64,000 nucleotides of DNA, taken from positions 349,805 to 413,804 of the forward strand of contig NZ_NIHB01000001.1 in NCBI RefSeq assembly GCF_002591915.1, given 5' to 3'. Each line of letters starts with the position of its first letter. Position 1 is the stretch's first letter. The position numbers and the translations under genes were made by a program. This DNA is from Marinicella litoralis (GTDB taxonomy: Bacteria; Pseudomonadota; Gammaproteobacteria; Xanthomonadales; Marinicellaceae). Below, piece after piece: positions 43,166 to 51,412 of this stretch. The notes below the pieces were generated by a model that worked only from the letters and a program-made list of their open reading frames with translations, had not been told where the DNA came from and did not search any database.

Positions 43166-46100
43166 TTATTTAGTTTCCACCTCTTTAGCTGCTTGTTTTT
43201 TGCGGTTAAATTTTGGCCACCAATCTTCTTTGTTTAAACTTAAGAATAAACACTTGAGCCAATTAATCACAGCAAAGCTGATCCAAATTGACCACAAGAG
43301 GATCAACAATTTATACCACCACAGGTGAACACTCAGTAAGGTGATGTTTGGCAATACATCAAGTCCCGAATCCAGATACCAGTACAATGTGGATGAAGAG
43401 GCGTTTTGTCCTGCGACACCCATATCAGGATATGACAGCAAGCCATAGGCCACTGTGGCGATCAAAACACCAATGGTGCCGATGGTGAAAAACACACTGA
43501 ACCATTGCAACAGAATGCGCTTGGCTCTTGAATCGAAGCCATTGAAATCTTGTTTCCAACCAACAAAAAATAGCCAACTGGCCACCACCGAAAAAGCCAG
43601 CCAAGAGAACGTTCCAAAGGCACAACCCAGTACCAACCATTGCCAAAACTTCAAAGGAGAATACTTGATGCGTGCCAAGAAGAAGGCCAGGACCGCAAAC
43701 ACCAATAATTCGCCCCAATACAGAAAGGCCGGGCCAACGCCTGCTGAATGACCCCATAGCAACCAACGATCACGCGGTACCTGTATGGTTTGGCTTAAAT
43801 TACTGAAATGGCTGTTCAGGTTGATGCTGGGCGTATGGTGCAAACTGCCTAATTCTTGGTTCACATGCCATTCAATACTGACCCGATGTGCGCCGGGTAA
43901 ATAACTCACTGCAACCACGCCGTCTTCATTGATTAAATTAGATTCAATGCCATCAAAAGTCACTTTTTTAACTTGAGCTTCAGGGTCCAGATTAATATCA
44001 AAGTGCCCGCCTTGAGTGGCACGGTACCTGATGTTGGTTTCCACTTTGGTGGTTCTTTTGCCCAGAGTATAGACGTTGCTGCTTGAATCAATGGACAGCA
44101 CATCGCCAGCGACCGCCTTGGGTCTGGTGATGTCCAGCTCTAAGGTCTCACCTGGTCTGGGCATATAGACGTGAACGAAATAATCATCGGCATCATCAAC
44201 CATGTTTTCCGAAGCCACCAATGGTACACCTGCTATGTTGACATGCCATTGTGGGGAGGTAATCACTTCCCAGGTTTCAATGTATTGTTCACTTTCACTG
44301 GCAATGAGTTGTAAATGAGGCACCCGCTCCAAACGTGAGCGCCAGTAAAATTCGAACTGATTGGGCCCCATGCTGACCATCACCGCGCCATGGTCGTCCA
44401 ACTGCACTTTTTCAGTTGGAAATTCTTGGTTCACCAAGGGCACGGTGACATTAATGACCCCTTGTTGGGGCGCCACTCGGCTCACCTGGGTTTGTATGTA
44501 CCATTGGTCATCAAAAGTAAGGCTGCGTTTGACTTTGACAAATGGTTTGATGTCAGTGGCATTGGCTTGTTCATTGGACTCTGCTTGGATGGTGGCAATC
44601 AATTGTAAAGTGTCACTGCTGAGTTGTTGTCCATCCAGTCCAGCAAATTGCCAATTTTCAGATTGTACTTTGACCTGCCCTGGTTTAAGTGGAAAGCGCA
44701 CTGATATGCTGTTGCGATTGGCCAGAACACCGGTTATCAGCACGTCATGAATACCCGCTTGTAACGACAACCAGTGTTTGTCCTGGAATTTCAGTCGACT
44801 GGATACGGCCAATTGATTGACCTTAACGGAGGTCAGGTACCAATCGGGTGAATCGGGCAGAGGCACCAGCACATCATCTAAGACGTGATACCGCAGGTTC
44901 ATTTCAAGTTGTTGATCCACCGCTTGGGCTTGAACTGATTCTATGGCCGCACAATGGGGGGCGCAAACAGAGGGCTGATACATGCGGTTTTTCAACTGCT
45001 CTAATAAATGCTCTGGCGGAAAGTTGTCAGCCAGCAGTGGGCTAGCAAACAGCAGCAACAGCATTGAGCCAAGTGCTGCTTTGGGTGTTGTTTTGTTTGA
45101 TTTGAATGACACGCGCATTTTCTGCAATAAAGCCAATAACCAATAGACCGAGGATAAGATCAACAACAACCGCCAAACCACGCGCATTGCGGGGCTGAGT
45201 AAAACCAATTGATAGCTCTGGTCGGCAGTGATCGGTCCGTCCCAAAATAAACTGACTGAATTGTATTGCCATTCAGGCGTGCCTTTGCCTGCTTGCAAGA
45301 CTGCATCGGCCTGGTATCGATTCAGTGTATCTGCCCTTTTGATTCTCGACCCAGTCACCGTGATTTTACCCTGTTCTTCGATCATGTCGGCTTGAATCGC
45401 GTTTTGGGTGTTGTAAGCTTGGGTGTACACTTGACTCAAGTCTTTGGCTTTTTTCACCGAGGAAGCAGGTGTTGGTGCAAAACTGGATGGTGATGGAAGG
45501 CTTCTTTCCAATTGTGGGTGGATCATTAATCTGGCTTGGGTGACCCAATGGGGCAACAAGACCGACAACAACCCCAATACACTGAGCAATGCATACACTT
45601 GGAATAAACCCAGCCACCGACCTTTGGGCAACCAAGCTATGATGGCAATGGCCACAATTAAATTGGCCCAGGCATACAACGGCATATTCAAACCATGATA
45701 ACCCAAGACCAGCGTGACAAATGCGGCCAAGGCCGATTTGATGCCAATCACTTTGAAACTCAAAACCGTCAGTAACATGACCACGAAAATATCCCACAAT
45801 CGCCATTTTTCAATCCATACATTGCGACTGTGATCGACATTGTGGGTGGCCAAAGCCATGTAACCATGAGGTAAATACAATTCAGTTCGGACTGAATCAA
45901 AATTGACTTGCCAACCACTGATTTGAGATAAAAATTCTTTGCTGAATTCGCCGTCTACCTGGAGGTCGATTTCAGGCTTGCGCAATTCCACACCTTGGTG
46001 CCCAGTATCAGATTCAGTAATCAATAATGTTTCATTGTGACTGCTGGCGCTCAATAAGCGGTGGTTGTCATCGGCATTCAAACGCCAACTGCCAAATTTC

Positions 46101-47203
46101 CCTCCAGTGATGTTGTCTTTGGTGCGATACACATCGCCAGAAAATGACAGCCAAGCACGTCGGTTTAGGCTCAATTGTTCACTTTGGTTTAAAGTGCCTC
46201 TTTTTTGTTCAATGATTTTGAAGGTATCACCCTCATTGACCAAATAATTGGGAACCTGGTTCCACAATGAGGAAGATTGTTCCGGATTGATTGCGGTGAC
46301 CCCTTCAATTTGGGTCAATCGGATGTTTTTATTGTCTTGATAGGCCCAAATTTCTTGTTTAGGCCAATGTTCCCCATCTGCTTTAAACTCAAGTTCATCA
46401 GGCCAGCCATTGACATTCATGCTGATGCGTACTTCGCTGTACCCCGGCTTGAGTTGTACCCAGAGTTCACCTTGTTGGTCAACATAGGCATTCAAGTCTC
46501 CAGCAACATCGGTAATTTGCAAGTAGGGCAACATAATCCGCCCTAAATTTTCACTGCGTGCGACACCAGAAACGCGCAGATCTATGGCCATAAATAAAGT
46601 CATGGGGTGGCCATCAATGATCAGTCGGTTGACTTCAATGTCCAAATTGTTCGCTTCAACTTGTTGTTCGTTGAATGCTTCACCCAACCACAAAGCATTG
46701 TTCTCACGCACTGGGAATTTAACTGAAACACCATCCAAAGTCAGGCTGATGTCAGACAACTCTGCCGGAATATTGATTTTTTCAGGACGGGTTTGCCAAC
46801 TGAATTGTCCGCTGACTTGATGCAACCCAACCGTGAGCCACAACCGTGGTTCTTGATTGTGCTTTTGGATGGCAGCGGGTTGTTGATTCAACAACACCTG
46901 TTGTGGCCAGGATGCTTGGTCACCAGGCAAAGGAATCCAACTGTCTGCAAGCACCTCCCAGGTCATTGAAAAAGCAGCCTGATTTGAATCCACATTGAAC
47001 TTCAGGGTTTGTGGCCAGGCACAGACATGGTTGTTCTTGATGCCAGATTTTTGATTTGAAAAATAGGGGCAATCACGAAAAGCTTGGTCATGTTTTACCC
47101 AATCCTGCCATTGAGCCAACTCTGGCGGAACCTCCGCAGCGGTTGATTGAAAACCCAACATCAACTGTAATAACAACCCAATCAACAAAAACATGTCTTT
47201 CAT
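43166..47203 (-). CDS. Very large membrane protein with duplicated architecture and a TonB-receptor-like VTGSRIKR segment
   Basis: The 1345-aa protein has a signal peptide (about 1-22), a periplasmic beta-rich domain (to about 455), a cluster of membrane helices (about 465-550), a linker carrying GKITVTGSRIKRAD around residues 610-625, another helix (about 675-700), then a second signal-like stretch (MLLLLFASPLLADNFPP) and a second periplasmic domain similar to the first (VPLPDSPDWYLTS versus IPLPGDQASWPQ; WLSLQAGIHDVLITG versus WLTVGLHQVSGQF), ending with about six further helices. It looks like a fusion of two related membrane proteins. I do not recognise a named family or function. It reads upstream of kynU with 109 bp between. 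Confidence 0.8.
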   Translation of the reverse strand: MKDMFLLIGLLLQLMLGFQSTAAEVPPELAQWQDWVKHDQAFRDCPYFSNQKSGIKNNHVCAWPQTLKFNVDSNQAAFSMTWEVLADSWIPLPGDQASWPQQVLLNQQPAAIQKHNQEPRLWLTVGLHQVSGQFSWQTRPEKINIPAELSDISLTLDGVSVKFPVRENNALWLGEAFNEQQVEANNLDIEVNRLIIDGHPMTLFMAIDLRVSGVARSENLGRIMLPYLQITDVAGDLNAYVDQQGELWVQLKPGYSEVRISMNVNGWPDELEFKADGEHWPKQEIWAYQDNKNIRLTQIEGVTAINPEQSSSLWNQVPNYLVNEGDTFKIIEQKRGTLNQSEQLSLNRRAWLSFSGDVYRTKDNITGGKFGSWRLNADDNHRLLSASSHNETLLITESDTGHQGVELRKPEIDLQVDGEFSKEFLSQISGWQVNFDSVRTELYLPHGYMALATHNVDHSRNVWIEKWRLWDIFVVMLLTVLSFKVIGIKSALAAFVTLVLGYHGLNMPLYAWANLIVAIAIIAWLPKGRWLGLFQVYALLSVLGLLSVLLPHWVTQARLMIHPQLERSLPSPSSFAPTPASSVKKAKDLSQVYTQAYNTQNAIQADMIEEQGKITVTGSRIKRADTLNRYQADAVLQAGKGTPEWQYNSVSLFWDGPITADQSYQLVLLSPAMRVVWRLLLILSSVYWLLALLQKMRVSFKSNKTTPKAALGSMLLLLFASPLLADNFPPEHLLEQLKNRMYQPSVCAPHCAAIESVQAQAVDQQLEMNLRYHVLDDVLVPLPDSPDWYLTSVKVNQLAVSSRLKFQDKHWLSLQAGIHDVLITGVLANRNSISVRFPLKPGQVKVQSENWQFAGLDGQQLSSDTLQLIATIQAESNEQANATDIKPFVKVKRSLTFDDQWYIQTQVSRVAPQQGVINVTVPLVNQEFPTEKVQLDDHGAVMVSMGPNQFEFYWRSRLERVPHLQLIASESEQYIETWEVITSPQWHVNIAGVPLVASENMVDDADDYFVHVYMPRPGETLELDITRPKAVAGDVLSIDSSSNVYTLGKRTTKVETNIRYRATQGGHFDINLDPEAQVKKVTFDGIESNLINEDGVVAVSYLPGAHRVSIEWHVNQELGSLHHTPSINLNSHFSNLSQTIQVPRDRWLLWGHSAGVGPAFLYWGELLVFAVLAFFLARIKYSPLKFWQWLVLGCAFGTFSWLAFSVVASWLFFVGWKQDFNGFDSRAKRILLQWFSVFFTIGTIGVLIATVAYGLLSYPDMGVAGQNASSSTLYWYLDSGLDVLPNITLLSVHLWWYKLLILLWSIWISFAVINWLKCLFLSLNKEDWWPKFNRKKQAAKEVETK

Positions 47204-47436
47204 AAAATCACCTTAACTATCAGATTATTTGTGGCCTTTGAACAATCATGATAACCATCATTGGATTGAAATACCATTAAATCGATGTTTCACCTCTCGC
47301 CATCATCACTGCAAGGGTGTATTCCAGAGATGTATGGAACAATCTCTCAGGGCACCTTTTGAACAACGGCTTGAGATTTGATGAAATAATCAATGCCTCA
47401 AATTCCTAAACAAGTTAAAATCCACCACTCAATCCC
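47204..47436. other. Intergenic region before the tRNA array
   Basis: The left part should hold the promoter for the 1345-aa gene on the minus strand. The right part, 47311-47356, resembles the 3' end of the insertion-plus-tRNA units further right (gatgtatggaacaatctctc then agggca), listed as a repeat remnant. Confidence 0.5.
47311..47356 (+). repeat. Remnant of the hairpin element joined to a tRNA-Arg 3' end
   Basis: The stretch begins with gcaagg as in the element's tail and ends in aatctctcagggca, one mismatch from the T-stem/acceptor 3' strand of the intact tRNA-Arg. The 5' part of the tRNA is gone. Confidence 0.6.
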
Positions 47437-47699
47437 GCGCCCATAGCTCAGCTGGATAGCGTAGGCTTTAGAGGTTCGTTTGCCTTCTTTGTTGCGGAGC
47501 AACAAAACCGGCTGCACTCACAAATGGGTTGATAAAATAAAAACCGGTTGGTCGGGAGTTCGATTGAATTGTTGGGAAAAATTCAACCCGTTGGCTTGCC
47601 AACGACCCCGCAGGGGCGAAGTGCAAGGGTTGTTAGCTACCGCATCCTGCTCTCGCTAATCACTAACATCCATATAAGCGCGAAGTAATCTCTCTGGGC
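47437..47699 (+). pseudogene. tRNA-Arg(TCG) copy 1, interrupted by hairpin-bearing insertions
   Basis: The acceptor and D-arm (47437-47463) match the intact gene at 48086 except for one base in the D-stem. After position 26 comes about 43 bp with an exact 8-bp hairpin (tttgttgc, gga, gcaacaaa; 47488-47506), then an accggct like the 5' anticodon stem, then about 28 bp in place of the anticodon, then accggttggtcgggagttcga (3' anticodon arm, variable loop and T-stem) at 47543-47563. A third insertion of about 124 bp, with the hairpins cgttgg/ccaacg and cccc/gggg, splits the T-loop before atctctctgggc (47688-47699). The anticodon is lost, so it cannot be a normal tRNA gene. Confidence 0.75.
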
Positions 47700-47784
47700 A
47701 AATTCCTGATAAGGGGTTCTTTAAGAGATATCAAACATTCCACTTGTACTCATTTAATAACCCGTTAAAATACATCACTCCAAT

Positions 47785-48000
47785 GCGCCCATAGCTCAGC
47801 TGGATAGAGTAGGCTTTAGTGGTTCGTTTGCCTTCTTTGTTGCGGAGCAACAAAACCGGCTGCACTCACAAATGGGTTGATAAAATAAAAACCGGTTGGT
47901 CGTGAGTTCGATTGAATTGTCGGGAACAAATCAACCCGTTGGCTCGCCAACGACCCCGCAGGGGCGAAGTGCAAGGATGCACGAAGTAATCTCTCTGGGC
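47785..48000 (+). pseudogene. tRNA-Arg(TCG) copy 2, interrupted at the same sites
   Basis: Copy 2 has the same order as copy 1: acceptor/D-arm (47785-47811), insertion with the same tttgttgc hairpin, accggct, insertion in the anticodon, 3' anticodon arm and T-stem (with one changed base), and a shorter T-loop insertion with cgttgg/ccaacg and cccc/gggg hairpins, then the 3' acceptor strand at 47989-48000. Its D-stem is the intact gagt. It differs from copy 1 by isolated substitutions and by lack of a 46-bp segment in the T-loop insertion, showing that the two copies diverged after duplication. Confidence 0.75.
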
Positions 48001-48044
48001 AAACTCCTGATAAGGGGTTCTTTAAGAGATATCAAACATTCCAC

Positions 48045-48072
48045 TTGTACTCATTTAATAACCCGTTAAAAT
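48045..48072 (+). promoter_or_regulatory. Promoter of the intact tRNA-Arg gene
   Basis: TTGTAC at 48045-48050 and TAAAAT at 48067-48072 are separated by 16 bp and end 13 bp before the tRNA, a normal arrangement for a sigma-70 tRNA promoter. The same boxes precede copy 2. Confidence 0.7.
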
Positions 48073-48085
48073 ACATCACTCCAAT

Positions 48086-48162
48086 GCGCCCATAGCTCAG
48101 CTGGATAGAGTAACCGGCTTCGAACCGGTTGGTCGGGAGTTCGAATCTCTCTGGGCGCGCCA
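48086..48162 (+). tRNA. tRNA-Arg (anticodon TCG), 77 nt with encoded CCA
   Basis: The full cloverleaf can be drawn: acceptor GCGCCCA/TGGGCGC (7 perfect pairs), D-stem GCTC/GAGT, anticodon stem ACCGG/CCGGT with loop CTTCGAA (anticodon TCG, reading CGA), T-arm GGGAG-TTCGAAT-CTCTC, discriminator G and CCA. It is the only complete tRNA in the window and is preceded by its own promoter and followed by a terminator. Two interrupted copies lie just upstream. Confidence 0.95.
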
Positions 48163-48170
48163 AATACAAA

Positions 48171-48196
48171 AAGTCATCCTCGGATGGCTTTTTTTA
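48171..48196 (+). terminator. Rho-independent terminator of tRNA-Arg
   Basis: aagtcatcc/ggatggctt (one G-T pair, loop tc) ends in a T-run, 8 bp after the CCA end. Confidence 0.9.
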
Positions 48197-48256
48197 TTTC
48201 TCTTGCACAGAGAATGAAAGCTTCCTTAGTTCGACTAAAATGACAGGATCATTTTA

Positions 48257-48329
48257 GCCCGTTGGCCTGCCAACGACCCCGCAGGGGTGGAATACATGGA
48301 TGTATGGAACAACCTCTCTAGTCGCGCCA
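48257..48329 (+). repeat. Isolated hairpin element with tRNA-Arg 3'-end remnant
   Basis: This 73-bp unit repeats the cgttgg-cctg-ccaacg and cccc-gca-gggg hairpins (48260-48287) seen in the T-loop insertions, then gatgtatggaac, and ends with aacctctctagtcgcgcca (48311-48329), which differs at few positions from the 3' end of the intact tRNA including its CCA. The tRNA 5' part is missing. Loop bases differ between copies (cttg, ctcg, cctg) while the stems stay perfect. Confidence 0.7.
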
Positions 48330-48443
48330 CCTCATCTGTCTAAGCTAAAGTGTTCTGAGGGTTGTCCATTAAACTGGACCATTGTGATCAATAGACAGGG
48401 GCTTTGATGACAACCAAAGCGTTATTTCTATTCAGATAGGGTA

Positions 48444-48767
48444 CTAATTGGCTGATTGATTTAAATAGGGCATTAATTGGCTGCCCGTGATTTGGTGTTG
48501 ATCCACCAAGCACATGCGGATGCTGTTTGAGATGGTAATCCTGGCACAACAATATATGTCGTCGCTTGAAATATAGGCTTCAAAAGCATGCTCATTAAAA
48601 CTGGAATCGTGCAACAAGTCTTTAGGGATCCATACCACTTGGTCGGTACCACACAGTTTGAACAAATAATCATCCAAACATTCTCCCAGCCATTGGTCTT
48701 TGCATAAAGTGACTGTATAGGGTTTTTTGCAATCCATTATGGGTGTGATATTTTGTATGACTGTCAT
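48444..48767 (-). CDS. Hypothetical protein, 107 aa
   Basis: The 107-aa protein starts at the ATG at 48767, which has an AAAGGA ribosome binding site (an in-frame GTG eight codons upstream has none). It is soluble, with several Cys residues and a QWLGECLDDYLFKLCG stretch; I do not recognise the family. The last codons sit in an imperfect tandem duplication of about 26 bp (roughly 48420-48472), in which the second unit is read in another frame, so the present C-terminus was probably created by that duplication. Confidence 0.55.
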   Translation of the reverse strand: MTVIQNITPIMDCKKPYTVTLCKDQWLGECLDDYLFKLCGTDQVVWIPKDLLHDSSFNEHAFEAYISSDDIYCCARITISNSIRMCLVDQHQITGSQLMPYLNQSAN

Positions 48768-48827
48768 TTTTAAGTTCCTTTGAAAAGTCACTGGCCCAAT
48801 ACATGATTGGGCCAGTGTGGTCTTTTT

Positions 48828-50384
48828 TTATTGTAGTAAAGCCGATAAATAAACGGTGCTGCCTTGTTTGATTTCAATCAATTGATTCAATGGATCAAAA
48901 TCTAACAGCAATTTTCCGGGTTCTACAGGGTCTCTGAATTCAAGTTCTGTTTCATCAGTGTTGACATCAAATGAGGTGATGACTTGTCCACCAACCACCA
49001 ATTGATAAGTGCCCAATGTCAGGTCTTCAACTTCAACTTTAAAGTCTCTGCGGTCAGTACGTACTTCGTAGTCCACTGAACCGCTGGCATCAGCATCTAC
49101 ACCGGTATTGGTAAAATCAACATCTATCTCTATTTGCTGGTTATTTCCACCACCGCCACCAGTGTCACCACCATTGTTTCCACCGCCTGGTGTTTCGGGA
49201 AAGTTAACAGTGAAAAGAAGGTCTGATCCCTGGGTCACAGTCAACAAAGCACCCAGTGGATTGAAGTCGAGTAATTCTTTACCTGCTTCAATGGGATTAC
49301 GAAATTCAAGTTCGCCTTCTGCACCCGTTGGGGTTTGGACCACTTCAACCACACCTTGAATGACGCCATCAACGTTAAAATCATAAAAGCCCAAAGGGAC
49401 GTCTTCGAGTTCTATTTGAAAATCAACTCGATCGGCACGTTGTTTGAGTTCTGCTTTCGCTTGGCCCAATGGAATGATGCCAGTGTTGGTCATGTATATT
49501 TCTGTTTCACTGTCACCAAAAGGTGGTGCATTCTGACTGCTGTTGCCTCCATTGTTACCGCCTGAGGTACTGCCTTCTGATGTGAGGTAAACCAAACCAT
49601 TTTGGGTGATGTCAATGATTTGATTATGTGGGTTGAAATCCAATAATAATTTACCAGGTTCTACGGGGTCTCTGAACTCTATTTCACCTTCTGTGGATCC
49701 ACCTGTTAGGGTAACGACTTCAATGTCACCTTTGAATTCGTCACCGACAAACAACTGATAAATGCCCACAGGTAAGTCTTCAATTTCAACGGAATAATCT
49801 ATTCGATCAGTGCGTTGTTCATATTTGGTCTTGCCATTGGCATCTGCATCTAAACCAGTCGATAACAAAGGAGTGATGATCTCTGTTTCTGTGATGGTGT
49901 CACCCAGCTCATCAAACCATCCACCGGTACAGTTGAGGTTATTAATGATTGTATTTCTGGTTACTGGCATAGAACCTGCATTGAAACCAGAAGCCGTTGG
50001 GTTCCAACTGACTGTGCCATTGTTGCAGTCTGTGAAGTTGAATTGAACTTCGCCCCATGGGGTGTTAGATATGTTGTTGGGATCATGTAAATCACCAAAT
50101 TGACCACCTTCTGGAACAATCATTTGGAAATTGATGGATTGACCTGTGATCTCACCCACGCCAATTAACCAATATTGATTCCCATCGGTATCAAAAGTAA
50201 ACCAAGTGGTCAGTGCCATCTTCTGGTTATTGCTTTTAATGATTTCCAGTAAAAAACCTTGGCCGTTTTTCGCTGGGTCATACCAGCCGCCTGTAAAGCT
50301 TTTGGTGATAATTAAGTTATTGGCCTGAACCCATGAGGTGGCCATCATTATTAATATATAGATAAATGCTTTTGTTGTTTTCAT
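48828..50384 (-). CDS. Secreted protein with three tandem beta-rich repeats
   Basis: The 518-aa protein has a signal peptide (about 1-21), an N-terminal domain (about 22-160) with GGWYDPAKNGQGFLLEI and WFTFDTDGNQYWLIG, and then three repeats of about 100 residues. Each repeat contains a NTG...D or R block (TNTGVDADASG), YE.RTDR.D(F/Y).VE(V/I)EDL, then GTYQLVVG and EFRDP.EPGKLLLDF.P. Gly/Asn-rich linkers separate repeats 2 and 3. It looks like an extracellular or envelope beta-sandwich protein. I do not recognise a named family. It stands alone on the minus strand. Confidence 0.78.
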   Translation of the reverse strand: MKTTKAFIYILIMMATSWVQANNLIITKSFTGGWYDPAKNGQGFLLEIIKSNNQKMALTTWFTFDTDGNQYWLIGVGEITGQSINFQMIVPEGGQFGDLHDPNNISNTPWGEVQFNFTDCNNGTVSWNPTASGFNAGSMPVTRNTIINNLNCTGGWFDELGDTITETEIITPLLSTGLDADANGKTKYEQRTDRIDYSVEIEDLPVGIYQLFVGDEFKGDIEVVTLTGGSTEGEIEFRDPVEPGKLLLDFNPHNQIIDITQNGLVYLTSEGSTSGGNNGGNSSQNAPPFGDSETEIYMTNTGIIPLGQAKAELKQRADRVDFQIELEDVPLGFYDFNVDGVIQGVVEVVQTPTGAEGELEFRNPIEAGKELLDFNPLGALLTVTQGSDLLFTVNFPETPGGGNNGGDTGGGGGNNQQIEIDVDFTNTGVDADASGSVDYEVRTDRRDFKVEVEDLTLGTYQLVVGGQVITSFDVNTDETELEFRDPVEPGKLLLDFDPLNQLIEIKQGSTVYLSALLQ

Positions 50385-50554
50385 TTGAGCCTCGCTTCCA
50401 AAAAATCTGGATTATTGATTAAAATTTGTTTGATTTGTATTTTATAATCCAAATTATAGCATGAAATCAAGTTTTATTTGATTTATTTGTATTTTATATT
50501 GCAATTAAGGCTTTTTTTTGATAATCTGGTCTCAAATAGAGAGGATTTGGCGTT

Positions 50555-51376
50555 ATGACTAATCAATTAAACAATGTAATAAGACAAATGTTGATTCAAA
50601 TATTCAGGCCGTTGGTCAGAATCATGTTAAGGATGAATGTGCCATTCAATGAAGTCAGTGAAGTATTAAAATGGACCTATGTGGATGTGGCTGATACACA
50701 CTTTGGTATCAATGGCAAAAAACCGACCAAATCAAGAATATCGGTAATCACTGGCCTGGCCCGTGCACAAGTTGATAAACAAATGAAATTGGATTTATTT
50801 GAAGCTGAAAACAGTCAATACAATTGGAACAGGGGTGTAAGGGTGCTAACTGGGTGGGTAGAAGACAAAGATTATGTTGATCAATATGGCAAACCCAAAA
50901 TCATTCCAATTGAATCTGATCAAAGCCCAGATTTCAAAACTTTGGTGGAGCGTTATTCTGGCGGCACCACATACCGTTCTATTTTAGACGACCTTTTACA
51001 ATCCGACTCTGTGGTTGTTAAAGACGGCCGTGTTGAATTGCTTAAGCCTTTTTACTTAACTGTTAACGATCCCAATGACTTACAGAAAATTAATTTTTTG
51101 GGAGTCTCAACCCAGTATTTAATTGAAACCATTGACCACAACATTGATCCGAACAGACCCAACCCAAGGTTCCAAAGAATCGTTTTTCACGAACACCTGC
51201 CTCAATCACTGATTAATATTGCTGAATCATATGTCAGAGAAAAGAGTCAAAAATTAGCCAATGAAGTGGATGAATACTTAGAGCATTTGATTCAACACTC
51301 CAATCACACCGAACATGAAAAATTAATTCCTTATGTTGGTTTGGGCTTGTATTTTTACAAAGCTGGCGATGAATAA
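50555..51376 (+). CDS. DUF6502 family protein
   Basis: The 273-aa protein has an N-terminal winged-helix-like region (LRMNVPFNEVSEVLKWTYVDVADTHF, KSRISVITGLARAQVDKQ) and a C-terminal half without known motifs. This arrangement matches DUF6502, often found next to DUF5666 genes, as here (36 bp downstream). The helix-turn-helix-like start suggests DNA binding, but the role is not known. Confidence 0.78.
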   Translation: MTNQLNNVIRQMLIQIFRPLVRIMLRMNVPFNEVSEVLKWTYVDVADTHFGINGKKPTKSRISVITGLARAQVDKQMKLDLFEAENSQYNWNRGVRVLTGWVEDKDYVDQYGKPKIIPIESDQSPDFKTLVERYSGGTTYRSILDDLLQSDSVVVKDGRVELLKPFYLTVNDPNDLQKINFLGVSTQYLIETIDHNIDPNRPNPRFQRIVFHEHLPQSLINIAESYVREKSQKLANEVDEYLEHLIQHSNHTEHEKLIPYVGLGLYFYKAGDE

Positions 51377-51412
51377 TATTTATATAATGCAGACACTCCC
51401 TGGAGAAATGAA

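Larger units (their letters stand above)
47700..48085 (+). repeat. Repeated 85-bp spacers of the tRNA array
   Basis: The spacers after copy 1 (47700-47784) and copy 2 (48001-48085) are identical except for one base (aaattcc or aaactcc). Each carries the promoter-like ttgtac and taaaat boxes, so each downstream unit is preceded by its own promoter. The array thus grew by tandem duplication of a promoter-plus-tRNA unit. Confidence 0.8.

Noticed and set aside
47437-48000. Split tRNA copies as genes with self-splicing introns
   Set aside because: The insertions are too short for group I or II introns and none shows a conserved catalytic core; several insertions per copy also argue against it.
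48163-48443. Phage or integron attachment site downstream of the tRNA
   Set aside because: No integrase gene is in the window, and the repeated 3' ends are better explained by local duplication and hairpin elements.
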